From assembly GCA_905220665.1 (NCBI GenBank), contig CAJNAR010000006.1, forward strand, positions 310,001 to 374,000: a stretch of DNA of 64,000 nt, read 5' to 3'. The notes below the pieces were generated by a model, which did not search any database, was not told the DNA's origin, and worked only from the letters and a program-made list of their open reading frames with translations. The stretch is from Albugo candida (taxonomy: Eukaryota; Oomycota; Peronosporomycetes; Albuginales; Albuginaceae). This document shows positions 54,110 to 64,000 of the stretch, piece by piece. Positions within the stretch are counted from its first letter, which is position 1, and each line of letters opens with the position of its first letter. The position numbers were made by a program, and so were the translations under genes.

Positions 54110-55123
54110 TTAAGTACCTTGTCTGACCTGATTGTATGGCACGAATCCGAATTTCTTCTCTTTAAGCCAGATTTTGGTAGCGTATCTTTTGGCAAATGTT
54201 GCACCAATAAGCCATCTCATATCCCTCTGGGTTTTCTTGTGAGGTTCCAACGCCAGGAAGCAAATTGCAGGTAGCGTCATCCCATCTTCTCTTCGCACGA
54301 TATATTGCTTACTTGTAAATTCGTATTCTACTCCATCATAACCCAATCTGAATTTAAATATAGGCAACTCAGCCTGTTCAGCCGTCCTACATTCGAAATG
54401 ATTAATGTCCTGGACTTGCAACCTCTTTAACACTTCCGTTTTGATATCTTCGTAGACGTTCTCATCTATCGTGCTTATCACTGTGCCATAATTGAATGAG
54501 ATACCAGTGTAATCGTAAATCGTAACAGAATCAAGTTCAGGACGAGCCCAGTTTCCTATCACTGTGATACGACTTACTGAAGCACCAAACGTCTTTTTTG
54601 TTATAAATATTTGGTTGTGAAGATCATGCAGATAAATTTGTTCCTTATTTGTGTTCGACATTTCATGGATGAGTGGATCGAGTGGGAAATACAATCTTGG
54701 ATGATCAGATTGTGTCCATTCAAAACTAAGCATGTTAACAGAGGACGGGAAAGAGAGCTGATCAAAACGAACGTAAGAAACAAGCTCAGCGACTTTTTGT
54801 TCGTGATGAACTGAATTCGGTGCATGTGGAATTGTGCTGCTCAATCCAAGACATAAAGTCAAATCGATGTCAGCTGCAGCTGTGTTGCACCTATTATTCA
54901 CGTGCTCATCATGCTTGCTTTCTTCCATATTATCGTCAAGTTCAACAACGGGTGTCCATTTGCCACGAGTTTTTTTTGACCTCCTTGCAGCGATAACTAT
55001 TTCTTCGCGTGGACCACGCTCTGAACGCGGTATCACGCCAAGTTTACAATATGATCGAGCATACGAAGGCTCAAGTGGTTTAAATACTAGAAGAAGAGAG
55101 AATTTCAATAAAAGACTTGTCAT
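54110..55123 (-). CDS. Pepsin-like secreted protein, diverged member
   Basis: The intact protein is 337 residues from the ATG at 55123. The leader MTSLLLKFSLLLVFKPLEPS runs into the motif YARSYCKLGV. The N-lobe is basic (ARRSKKTRGK) with no D-T-G. The C-lobe has SFEWTQSDHPRLYF, the psi-loop FNYGTVISTIDENVYEDI, LPIFKFRLGY, EFTSKQYIVR and the terminal WLIGATFAKRYATKIW then FGFVPYN. Asn replaces the second catalytic Asp. It stands alone between the two duplicated units and is closer in its C-lobe to the 14.0- and 20.3-kb members than to its neighbours. Confidence 0.87.
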   Translation of the reverse strand: MTSLLLKFSLLLVFKPLEPSYARSYCKLGVIPRSERGPREEIVIAARRSKKTRGKWTPVVELDDNMEESKHDEHVNNRCNTAAADIDLTLCLGLSSTIPHAPNSVHHEQKVAELVSYVRFDQLSFPSSVNMLSFEWTQSDHPRLYFPLDPLIHEMSNTNKEQIYLHDLHNQIFITKKTFGASVSRITVIGNWARPELDSVTIYDYTGISFNYGTVISTIDENVYEDIKTEVLKRLQVQDINHFECRTAEQAELPIFKFRLGYDGVEYEFTSKQYIVRREDGMTLPAICFLALEPHKKTQRDMRWLIGATFAKRYATKIWLKEKKFGFVPYNQVRQGT

Positions 55124-56189
55124 TTAGCAGGATACTTCAAAAGTGTCATTTTCTGGTAGCGCGCCAGCTAACCACAGCCACTGGATTAGAAGGAGATTTC
55201 TTTCTATCTTCCGGGAGGTGTACTTATTTATTGATGCGTGCAATAAGCACCTTTCTTTTCTATAATAATGCCAAGTGTACGACTTCCACCCGTCAGTTCA
55301 TAACTAATCCTATTCCTAGCATTATTACGTGTACCAGCGCAGAAGGAAATTCGCACGATTACTCTGAGCCGACTTCGTTGTTTTTTTGTTAGCAATTTGC
55401 TAAGATGAAGCTTAAGAGCGGAATTTTCTGGTATTTCTATCTGTGCTCAGTCAAGAGCAATTTTTTGCAAATTCGCTACACGGTGTTGTAGAACGTCTAC
55501 AATTTCAAATTCTGAAAGCGGGAAAAGATCTAGTAAGCGTTGCTACTTTACCCTTTGCTTGGATGACCGTCATGTCTATCATGGAAATCTCTTGATCTGT
55601 AATGTTCGGCATGTGCAGTCGCTGAGAACAAAGATTTGAATGGACCAAAAATTCGAAAGTAGCTCACTCAGGCCAAAATTGTGGGACACGGCAGCAATTT
55701 CAGAATGCTTCCTTGCACAAGTCATGCTTAAGGTGGCTGATGAATCATCACATCAACTTAACTGCTCCACTCCAATTGCCTCTCACCGCTACTCTCTATC
55801 AAAACGATGACGTTAAGCAAATAGGTAGTCCTCTGCTTTTCTCGTCTGCCCATACCTCGAAAAAGTTGCAATTCCATGGAGTAATCTCCATTTGATCAGA
55901 TAAATCACCAGTACGAATTGTATATTGGTGCGCTCAACCGAAATCCAATGCGTCCCATGTACAAAAAGCTTCATTTGTCGAGCACGGATGAAGAGTCTGC
56001 TGTACTGTTCCCCCAAGAGTACCAGCGAATATATGGCCCGGTCCTTTCTATTGAATTGCCCGGTTTATGACGCCAGTCGTGCTAAGAGGATATCTGTACG
56101 ATATGAATAGTTCCGTAATCGAAAGAATGCCGGAATACTCCGCAACGATTTTCAGGAGCATATTAGCGATGATATAAAGGCACTGAGCA
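55124..56189. other. No supported gene
   Basis: Only short ORFs are present (for example 55117-55392 + and 55713-55895 +) and nothing is recognisable. Confidence 0.4.
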
Positions 56190-57143
56190 TTCACCCAATG
56201 ATTTACTTCTCAAGTTGCCCAACTTGGTTGAAAATCCATTCCATCATCACACTCGGATGCTCCACTAGGATCGTGCCAATGACTTCCCTGAATTGTAATC
56301 ATGCTCGTGATTACCAACAATGATCAAATACGGAGCAGAGGCTGCAATGGGTTCGCTCATGTGCAGAAATTGATCTTATTGTAAGCCGCAGCCAGTTGCA
56401 AAATTGATTTCTCCTCCATGCAAAAGAAATTATTGAATCTTTATTGGATATCTTCACAGGCGCGGCTTGCTGTCGTTATCCCCGGGTCATACACAAATGC
56501 TCACATATTACCGTATGTAAAAACTTCACTTTCTCTATCTCTCTTTCCGATTTCAAAGTGAGCGAGCCAATCTTGCTTCGGCCATTTCCATCATTCTCAA
56601 ACAGGTAACAGTAACGCGTATTCGCATTCAAATCTGATATCATTACTTTGAGCATAAAGCCCGGATTTTGAATTCGCCACTGGGGCCCAATAATGATCGG
56701 ACAGTGGCACATAGCAATAGTCCATATCGCACCGTTGGCTCGGTGGCATTTATATCCAGAAAGACATGACCACCATAGCGAAGTGAGGAGAAGTGAACGA
56801 CAATCGGCCCTGATTCGATGCGTCAAGCGCTTCTTTCATCCTCACGACGACCATATCAATCACGTGGTACCCGAATTGAAGCAGAAAGAAAGGATGATAA
56901 AGCACTATATAATCAGGCGATAAAAGTCGCCAGTGCTGTTGTATGAGTGTCGTACAGCATAAGGATTTGAGAATAATCGTCATCGTGCTTTTGTCGTCCA
57001 CGAGTGACTGAGTTAAGGTAAGAAAAAACTACGCGAAAAGATTTTGTTCCGTTAGACTTTGAGGTCCTCGCCAATAAGAAATTGATTGCAAGGGCTGAAA
57101 GCAAGTGCCGTTGTTGTGCGATCGCAACATATACATATCGCAT
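56190..57143 (-). pseudogene. Purple acid phosphatase relic, 5' half
   Basis: Starting near 57143, MRYVYVAIAQQRHLLSALA matches the PAP leader MRCVFIAIAAQWQLLSAND. Further blocks match in shifted frames: SLCCTTLIQQ-like sequence, FGYHVIDMVVVRMKEALDA, QWRIQNPGFMLKVMISDLNA, TRYCYLFENDGNGRSKIGS and the region around the CG-QWDQFMH block near 56380. Stops and deletions are frequent. It ends near 56190, within the region preceding the GNHE block. Confidence 0.82.
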
Positions 57144-57299
57144 CCTCTAAATGTACAAAAAATGATGCAAGATCAGATCTATTCTATGGCATATGTCATG
57201 TGAAGTACAGTCTCTCGCAAAAGCTTTGCGCAAGCGACGCTTTCAAGATTGGTACGCTCTCATCGATTCCGAGAGCACACTACAACACCTGACGATGGA

Positions 57300-57610
57300 T
57301 GGCCTTATAGGGGAGTTAATCATCGGTGTGAGTCACTATGTATTGTATTCCAGAATGAAACAATAAACATAAATGAAGATACTGGACAGCCATGTCAGTT
57401 TGAGCCGGTAAGGATGTAGACGTGTCGAGACAAGCAATATTCTGACAGAATTTGATGCTGACCATCGCTAAGTACTGACGACAACTGGACAAATACCCGG
57501 TGAGGTTATTGCTGCTTACTCAAACTAGCACTTTACGTATGGGTTGTATTAGTTCGAGGCAAGGGAGTGACAACGGTCGCGCCGGATGGTGAAGAACTTT
57601 ATTACTTGCT
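57300..57610 (-). pseudogene. Fragment of the TRP-like membrane-protein gene
   Basis: GTGAGTCACT-T-TATTGTATT and CAGAATG then ACATAAATGA near 57330-57380 match the antisense of the DSHRR and MFMFPFWKAKQ block at about 2575-2630. The match runs to the stalk region near 57590 (CAAGGGAGTGACAACGGTCGC). It is interrupted and too short to encode anything. Confidence 0.68.
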
Positions 57611-57800
57611 TGATCATTTATGGAAGCTATCGGATTTCAATAATAAGAAATGCTGCAGATACTATCAGGACAAGAGGATGCACAAGGATTGGAGGGAGGG
57701 CCAATGTAGCATTTATCTGACCATATTCTATTGTCTCGAATTACTTGCTTCTTATATATAATTCCGACGATCGAATTAGGTCTAATCCGATAATGAGTGT

Positions 57801-58790
57801 TTATTCCTTGGTATCATCAATGAATTTGTACGTTTCGAATTCGAACGCCAGACTTCTTGTCTCTGTGGAGTAGATTCTGGTAGCATAACGTTTCGAAAAT
57901 GAAGCGCCTATGATATACATCTCGTCGCCTCCATTTCCCCAAGCTTTGAGTGCCATAGAGCACTTTACTTCAGGGCCTTTGGTGCGAAGAATATATTCAT
58001 CTTTGGTGAGTTTGTAAATTTTGCCATCTGGAAAGATAAACCTTAAATAAGGCAGCCTAATGTTTTTAAGCTTTCGACATTCAAAAGACGTCTTGTCAGG
58101 AATGCCACCTTTTAAATCCAGTGCTTCGACGATCCGGCTGAGAAAGAATGGAGATACCGTGCTGATTACTGAGCCATAATCGAACGTCAGCGTATATTGT
58201 TCCGAAGCAAGCACGAAGTCTCGCTGAGGTCCAGGGAATCTTACAAGATAAAATTTGAACTCGATTGTTGCGTCCAGTTTACCAAGAGTTGTGACCCTAG
58301 ACGAGCTATGATCGTTAATTTCCTCAGAACGATAAACATGACGTAACTTTTCATTCCCTGGACGTACAGTCTCGAAGAACAGTTGTGGCTCACTACTACC
58401 AACCCATTCAAAACTGAGTTGGTATGGAAGGTCAGTACAGAAGAAACAAAATGGCTCCAATTTCGGTGTTTTTGAGTAGTCCAGAGATGCAAGAGATAAG
58501 GATAGATTGACGTCATGTTGTGGTGGCGGAAGTCTCCATACAGCATCATTTGCCCGAAGTTCTGGCTCAAATGCAATTACATCCGTATCATGCATTCCAG
58601 GGCTGGTCGCTTCAATGACGAATTGCATTTTTCCGTCATTAGCGTCGTCATTCACGACAAAACATACATCATATTCTGGATTGCCTCTACAGGCAGCCAC
58701 CATCAGTTTTATGTACAGATGCGCGCACGAAGACTCTAAAATTTTGACAATGGAAAAAAGGAATAAAGCACCATTCATTGAGCTGAACAA
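57801..58790 (-). CDS. Pepsin-like secreted protein, paralogue of the 49.1-kb gene
   Basis: The intact protein is 329 residues. The ATG at 58790 and the one at 58778 (MNGALFLFSIVKILESS) are both possible; the second gives the more usual leader length. The motif CAHLYIKLMV is followed by CFVVNDDANDGKM, where D-T-G would stand. The C-lobe has SFEWVGSSEPQLFF, the psi-loop FDYGSVISTVSP (Asp kept, the following residue Tyr), IRLPYLRFIF, YKLTKDEYILR and MYIIGASFSKRYATRIY. It is very similar to the 49.1-kb gene except in the loop around residues 165-205. Predicted secreted and inactive. Confidence 0.88.
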   Translation of the reverse strand: MFSSMNGALFLFSIVKILESSCAHLYIKLMVAACRGNPEYDVCFVVNDDANDGKMQFVIEATSPGMHDTDVIAFEPELRANDAVWRLPPPQHDVNLSLSLASLDYSKTPKLEPFCFFCTDLPYQLSFEWVGSSEPQLFFETVRPGNEKLRHVYRSEEINDHSSSRVTTLGKLDATIEFKFYLVRFPGPQRDFVLASEQYTLTFDYGSVISTVSPFFLSRIVEALDLKGGIPDKTSFECRKLKNIRLPYLRFIFPDGKIYKLTKDEYILRTKGPEVKCSMALKAWGNGGDEMYIIGASFSKRYATRIYSTETRSLAFEFETYKFIDDTKE

Positions 58791-58839
58791 TTTGAAAATG
58801 TTCAGACCTTGCAGTGCATGCTACGATTACCGAATGTAG

Positions 58840-60229
58840 TCACGCTTCCTTCGGATTAACTCTACCCATAGTGGTTAAAGTAGCCTCAACATTAAGCTTT
58901 AGTAAAAATGGAAACGTGTCGCATGCTCTATTTGTTCAGCCGCTGCCGAGTAGGAGCATAAAAGACACTCACTGAAGTGTATTTTCTTCTCAAAAGAATC
59001 TCAGTCCGATCATCGGAGATATTAAAGGCGGCGATTACTATGCCATGATCCATTCTTCCTTATATGCAGTATGGACCTGAGTTGTACTCCTCAGCTTAGT
59101 GTCTTCCTTCGCGATCACTTGCGAGCAATACAACCACATGTGAAGCATCCTTGTATCAGCGAGCAAACAATATGGAATCAGCATCTCAGCATGTTATGTG
59201 ATATCGAAAGGTTAATAAGGGTTGCCGCTTAATACAGTTGAAGGATGGGGCTTCTTGGACATCTGCTACATTGCGTAATACGAACAAGGTTTTTCAGCGC
59301 CATGCATCCTTTAGGACATTCAATAGACAAAATGAGCAAATTTGGACCTCACGTAATCATCGGCTTACCGGTTCGAGACGGGTCTGTTTTGTCACATCAT
59401 CAACCACCTATCTCGGATTTGCCTGGCTTATCGGCCGACGGAAAGGGTGAGAAGTCGACCTTTTGATACTATTTTGGTAAGACTATCGGCATTGTGGTAG
59501 CTCTAGTTACATGCTAATGAGTCCTAAACTTTGTTTTATTTGGATTCTAATTGCTATTGGCACTTTACGGAAATGATACTGCTGGCTAGATTTTGCAAAG
59601 TTTGCTCTGATTGACTGCTGTGTTAACTTCATACGATCGTGATATTTACTTTCCCAACTTCATACTATCCGTTGAACATTGTCTCTTCGTAGTATCAGGC
59701 GTTGGTCAGACAAGCCAATATTCGATCCGACACCGATCAACAATTATGTCCTCTTACAGCATCGAGTACTTTGCACTTGTGGATAGAGTATTAGTAAGCA
59801 TAGGCCTAAAAATCGGCACCGATTGTATGCACATAAAACCTTTATCCCATAGAGCTCTGTTGCAATTGGCAATCAACAACGAACTCAGGTCTGACTCTCT
59901 CTGTTTAATTCGTTCGAAGCGTAGTAGACGCAGCAAAGCTTTTCGGCACACTAATAACGAAGCTGAGACTGCTGTGCGATGGGCAGAGTGCTTGCATGTT
60001 GACGAGTCCCATTGATCAGTGCTTCAATAAAATCGGTTTGGTGTACAATATTAGAATGTGCCTGGCGGCACACTTTAGAGGCTTACAGTGACTGTATTAT
60101 GTTCCTTTTAGAATGGCGTGATACAACTTTGACCCACATCACTCATGCGAATGTTAATCGTGCGGAAAATAAGAGACCGAAAAAGAAGACTGCGGTCATT
60201 TCATTACCATACAAGCCATAGCGCATAGC
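58840..60229. other. Duplicated intergenic stretch
   Basis: It matches about 50190-51600. An ORF at 59611-60015 (+) has no counterpart reading frame in the mate, so I do not treat it as a gene. Confidence 0.45.
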
Positions 60230-62370
60230 TTTTGCTTATTCCATCATACTTATCCAACATCGCTACACTCCTTAATCGCCTTCATATCTTCAATCTGAAG
60301 AGCAAGAGACGCCAACGTAAGCTCCAATTGATCAATTAGACGTGCCTCGAATTCTACATCTTTTTCATCTTCAGCTCGAGTATGTGACTTCTTAACATCC
60401 CTCAACTGATGTACTTCAAGTTGTAGTTTCTCTTTTTCTTCCTACAAATACACGTTAGCATGTAGTTCCGATCAGACAGCAATACACGTACAGTAACACG
60501 TGACAACTGATTGCGGGTTTGCTGAAGTGACGACTGCGAGTCTTTGAGACGATCAACTAATATGTGCATCTACAGTTGATCATGAGTAGAGGCTCATTGT
60601 AAAATGTATGGTGTTGAAACCAGTTCGTGAGATTCCAATTTTTGTTTTTCATCCGAAGGAGTCTCAGTCTTGGTGCTCTCCGTCTTTCTTCCTGATCCCT
60701 CACATATGCCTAGTATAATTTTCTTCGACACATTCCACTTGAGCAAGAGTTCACAAAGAAAGAAATGCTTCTCTTTCGACTCATGCGCGAACCGATCAAG
60801 GTATTGCATTCGTTCAAGCGCAATGCATTCCAATTTCTTCGGCATGATGTCTTCAAGGAATCACGATGAATGATGTACTTTCAACATTGAAATACATCTC
60901 ACCGGAATATATGCCTGGTCCCTTCACACTAACAATGGGCAACGTATCATTGACTTGCAAACAACGATCAACTATAATCGATATCCCTCGATCGGTGATC
61001 GTATTTTCACACAAGTTCAATCCTGCAAATGAGGGCTTCATGAAATGCTTGACATATTTTTTGTGGCAGATATCACGAACCAAGAAGCCAGTGGTCACTA
61101 CTAAGCGCTCCTTCAATTGCTTCAATAGTTTTGTCTCCAAAGTGATTTTTGGACAAGTCTAACAGGATTCGTGGACCTTCACATTTCGCTTCTCCGATAC
61201 AGCGCAAGCTTTGGCTCCATACAGTCTCATCATTTGTGATTCCGAACAGCTACAAATGTGGATACTCACTCGTTACACAAACATCTTGATGAATGAACAC
61301 GATTTAGCCCAACCGAAATGAGTTTGATAATGTGATTCTTGGAGCCATCCGTCAGCTTGCATTGTGCGAAATTCATGTAATACACTGCAGGACTCCTTCC
61401 AATCGTTGGGGCCAGAACTAGATCTGTGAGTCAGATATGAGTCCGAAAAGTCGAAGAAGTCCACCTCTACCTCCAATTCCAGCATCTCCAAGTCTAGACC
61501 CCGACAAATCGATTCTTTCGAGTTTATAACATTTCGCAATGCCCTGGCGAAATTCCATCACTCAAGCAATCATGTATACAAAATTCTTGTATAACCTTTT
61601 CAAGCATCACCACCTCCTTCTTACTAATCTTAATCCCTCGAACTTGTAGACATCGCAGGTTAGCGAATTTGTACGATGCAAACGATACGGATCTGAGCAT
61701 ATAGTGTTGATAAGCATGGACTCGTTGTCAATATCTTTTGACGTTAGTATACTTTATTGCAATGGCGGATCCTTTTGAGGTGGCAGCAAAGGCTCTCTGC
61801 TGTCCCAATCGCGTTAGCTTGTGCCGTAAATCTATCCTCGCGCTATGTGTAAATGCGTCATTTCGTAAAAAGGGACAAATGATACCTCGATTGACCCGAA
61901 TGCTTCCAAATGATATATTTATCTCTTTGATATTGCGGTTGTACAAAGCTTTCATGTGTACTCTCAGCTATGAACAGCATTTAAAACGACTTTTGTGCAA
62001 CTGTGTCATATACATCCACGAAGATACCTCTTCGGATCCAAAAGTGTCAAGCTTGAGCGTGTACGCGTCATTTCTTCCGTACAAGTAAGAGCATTCATCA
62101 CAAGATCATAGAGATAAATAGAATGGATTTTACCGAAGTGATTGGAGCAATAAGCGATCGGGTTCCAGATGATATTTTGCACAGAGGCATTTGTACGCTT
62201 CCTGTGCAGTATTAAACACTTCACGTCCTTCTCTCACGTTTCGATTTCTCTGACTTTGCGTCAACACTGATCTCTTCTGTGATCTATAAATCGCCGCTTT
62301 CGAATTGGTCATAAGTCTTTTTGCGTTCCAAAAATCATCTCACAATTTTTGGAGAGCCATCGATGACATT
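60230..62370 (-). CDS. LRR/coiled-coil protein, multi-exon, best-preserved copy
   Basis: I do not recognise the exact family, and exon edges are not resolved. Minus-strand blocks in order are: AYKCLCAKYHLEPDRLLLQS (about 62170), a KLDTFGSEEVSS block (about 62030), RAFAATSKGSA (about 61780), LEMLELEVEVDFF and RTMQADGWLQESHYQTHFGW (61300-61500), TGFLVRDICHKK (about 61080), AGLNLCENTITDRGISIIVD (about 61010), RFAHESKEKHFFLCELLL (about 60770), and a charged C-terminal part ending EARLIDQLELTLASLALQ (about 60310). The LxLxxNxIxDxGxxxI spacing is typical of ribonuclease-inhibitor-type leucine-rich repeats, and the C-terminus looks like a coiled coil. Decayed copies lie at 4.6-6.3, 21.7 and 51.4-52.9 kb. 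Confidence 0.5.
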
Positions 62371-62424
62371 ATCTAAAAACAAATAATATCAATAAGCTCG
62401 GTGTGACTGTTCCCATGACATTTA

Positions 62425-62950
62425 GTGTACCGAAAAAACTCAAGCTTTTGTGGTATTCCGGCTATAGCGACAAGTGCCTTTAGAGAATATAGCATAAATC
62501 ATGAATTACTTAGTATGAACATGATGGGATCAAATACAATGACAGCAAGCCATTTAAGCTTGCGAATGTTTCAGTCACTGTCCGACATACATCCCAACTG
62601 TATTATTTTCGCTAGGTGTGCTGCAGCACCGGATATTGCGTTTACATATCTTTATATTCCAGTGATGCATGAAATAGGTCATTTGAAGCTTTGAAGATGA
62701 TACAGAATTTTGCCGCGATTTCCAGACTGGTAGCGGCACTTTATACTGCTCCATATAGAAGGGTTAGTGCAGCCATCAACTATTTTGTGCCCATTTCGTC
62801 TACACTTTTCTTGGCTCAAATGCTCACGCTGCAAAGTCTTGCAAGAAGAGCTCTTATAAGGTGGGCGACTTGACGAATGAGTGAGTGGGCGCATCATAAA
62901 AACATGGCTTTAATTGGATGAATGAAAGCTTGGTGGAAATGTCGATATTG
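62425..62950. other. No supported gene
   Basis: Short ORFs on both strands (62425-62694 +, 62679-62897 -) have no recognisable features. Confidence 0.35.
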
Positions 62951-63054
62951 GTAAAACGACATTTACCTTTATACTCGATCGCATTGCCTGACGCGATATG
63001 TCTTCTATCAAGCATAATTTTATTGCAGTTATCAAGCGACCGAAAACGTCAAAC

Positions 63055-63198
63055 ATGAGGCATTTGTTGATCGCTGTCCTTGGCGTATATGTCCTCTATG
63101 CGCGCAAATATACTGCTGAGGATTCAATGGATGCAGCTACAAACAAGATGGCGACCGCTTCTCCTTCTATATGTTGTATTGACACCGAAAAGACCTAG
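63055..63198 (+). CDS. Small secreted peptide ORF (47 residues)
   Basis: From the ATG at 63055 the frame reads MRHLLIAVLGVYVLYARKYT, a strong leader ending in LYARKY. This is the same word that follows the leader in the pepsin-like family (LYARQY, CYAREY, SYARSY). The rest is short and acidic with a Cys pair, then a stop. It is either a small secreted protein or the first exon or relic of another family member. Confidence 0.4.
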   Translation: MRHLLIAVLGVYVLYARKYTAEDSMDAATNKMATASPSICCIDTEKT

Positions 63199-63476
63199 GT
63201 GACCCACACAAAAGAATTGCCCTTCCTCACCAAAAACAACTAAGCGTCTAATTAAAGCTGGTTTGATGCAGCGTCGATCTAGTTCCGCGCACGTCGCAAA
63301 TCTGATGCCGTGATTTCATAATCATTACGTTATGTGGTAACGCTACATTCAAAGTCGTATCACAAACATTTAACTTGGAACTAATCCGCAAATATTCGGA
63401 GTGTGGTGGTGTTTGTAATTGCAGCATATAGGAGACAACTGATATAAGAATTGGTATACATTCTATCGGGTACTAA
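63199..63476. other. Intergenic
   Basis: This is the downstream region of DOHH. Nothing was recognised. Confidence 0.4.
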
Positions 63477-64000
63477 TTACTCTTGCTTGGTCGTCGACCA
63501 ATAGTCCATGATATCAAGCGCGACTTCACAACTCTCCCGAACTACTTGGTCTTGGTCGAATTGAAATTTTCGGAGGATGTCCGCACATTCTTTGGATCCA
63601 ATAGCACCTAAAGCTTCAGCGGCTTCGTGTCGCACCATCCGATGCTCAGATTCGTCAAGTAACAAGCACTTCAATGCGGATATCGTCACAGGATTTTCCA
63701 TCTGACCCATAACGTATGCAATCTCATGCCGAAACAACCGATTTGAATCCTTCAACGCTTTTGCTAATGCCTATTCAGTAAAACCTGAGTCCGCTTATTT
63801 TTTGTCAGTTCAAAAGTACGAGCTAACCATCGCTGATTCTTCCGTATTGCGATTACGGAGTGAAAACATGGCGCGGTATCGCTCAAATAGCGGTTTTGAT
63901 GGATCTAGCAGTATAGATTCCAGAGAATTTGTGGAGACAGATTTCTCAAAAGCGGGTGCTGGATCGACAGATAAATACGGGTTGCGATCAAGATCAGATT
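63477..64000 (-). CDS. DOHH: Deoxyhypusine hydroxylase (partial, 5' end beyond window)
   Basis: Exons 63828 to the window edge and 63477-63770 flank a 57-nt intron (63771-63827). The product reads NPYLSVDPAPAFEK, LFERYRAMFSLRN, LFRHEIAYVMGQMENP and MVRHEAAEALGAIGSKEC, ending VVRESCEVALDIMDYW. The two His-Glu pairs (RHE twice) are the iron ligands of the C-terminal HEAT-repeat half. DOHH hydroxylates deoxyhypusine in eIF5A. The N-terminal half with the other metal ligands is outside the window. Confidence 0.93.

Larger units (their letters stand above)
56190..61690. repeat. Segmental duplication, copy 2 (mate about 47700-52860)
   Basis: This holds the same succession as copy 1: PAP relic, membrane-protein fragment, intact pepsin-like gene, non-coding stretch and LRR-type gene, in direct orientation. 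Copy 2 has the better-preserved LRR gene. Confidence 0.75.

Noticed and set aside
59611..60015. A 134-codon plus-strand ORF as a gene
   Set aside because: The duplicated mate at about 51.0-51.4 kb does not preserve this frame, and no motif is present.
61738..62088. A 116-codon plus-strand ORF, with a similar-looking frame antisense at 4778-5086
   Set aside because: The similarity is better explained by the LRR-type gene on the opposite strand, whose blocks align in order at both places; these frames are its shadow.

Overview
The window looks like a piece of a compact protist nuclear genome, most likely an oomycete-type stramenopile. This organism call is inference. The supporting signs are very short GT-AG introns (about 36-68 nt wherever I could fix them by protein continuity), moderate A+T content, closely packed genes on both strands, and a gene set that includes a CSC1/TMEM63 channel, an LPA1-like 2-phosphoglycerate-kinase-related protein, deoxyhypusine hydroxylase, FIS1 and UBA2-like RRM proteins. 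A white-rust (Albugo-like) genome is my best guess, with low confidence at genus level. Nothing bacterial, no tRNA or rRNA gene and no CRISPR array was seen.

Two kinds of region alternate. The middle (about 28.2-45.5 kb) and the right edge (63.5-64 kb) are ordinary gene-dense chromosome. In order they hold a multi-pass membrane protein, LPA1-like, CSC1-like, a secreted Kelch-EGF-Hint protein, a two-RRM protein, a small ORF with a possible PP1-docking motif, FIS1, a TLC-domain protein, a 1295-residue secreted protein and, at the edge, DOHH.

The flanks (1-28 kb and 46-62.5 kb) are a mosaic of duplicated, inverted and decaying segments. A recurring unit can be read in one direction: LRR-type gene - secreted pepsin-like protein - TRP-like membrane protein - purple acid phosphatase (PAP). 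I see it at about 4.6-13.1 kb (+), partly at 19.2-22.0 kb (+), and at 62.4-56.2 kb and 53-47.7 kb (both -). Bases 1-2841 are a near-identical inverted copy of 9502-12342, so the PAP gene and the 3' half of the membrane-protein gene occur twice, head-on, around a 6.7 kb spacer. That spacer contains a 708-bp DNA element with terminal inverted repeats and a perfect 8-bp target duplication.

The most interesting content is the family of secreted proteins in the unit. Each has a signal peptide, a short N-lobe and a C-lobe that reads as a pepsin-like (A1) aspartic protease, but with both active-site motifs lost. The first D-T-G is absent and the second is changed to [D/N]-Y-G-[S/T]. Four members are intact (25.6, 49.1, 54.1 and 57.8 kb). 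One is broken by a frameshift (14.0 kb), one by an in-frame stop (20.3 kb), and two are remnants (8.0-9.1 and 46.9 kb). I infer an amplified family of secreted, catalytically dead protease-fold proteins. The second notable gene is the Kelch-EGF-Hint protein at 34.7-37.2 kb, an unusual hog-like architecture.
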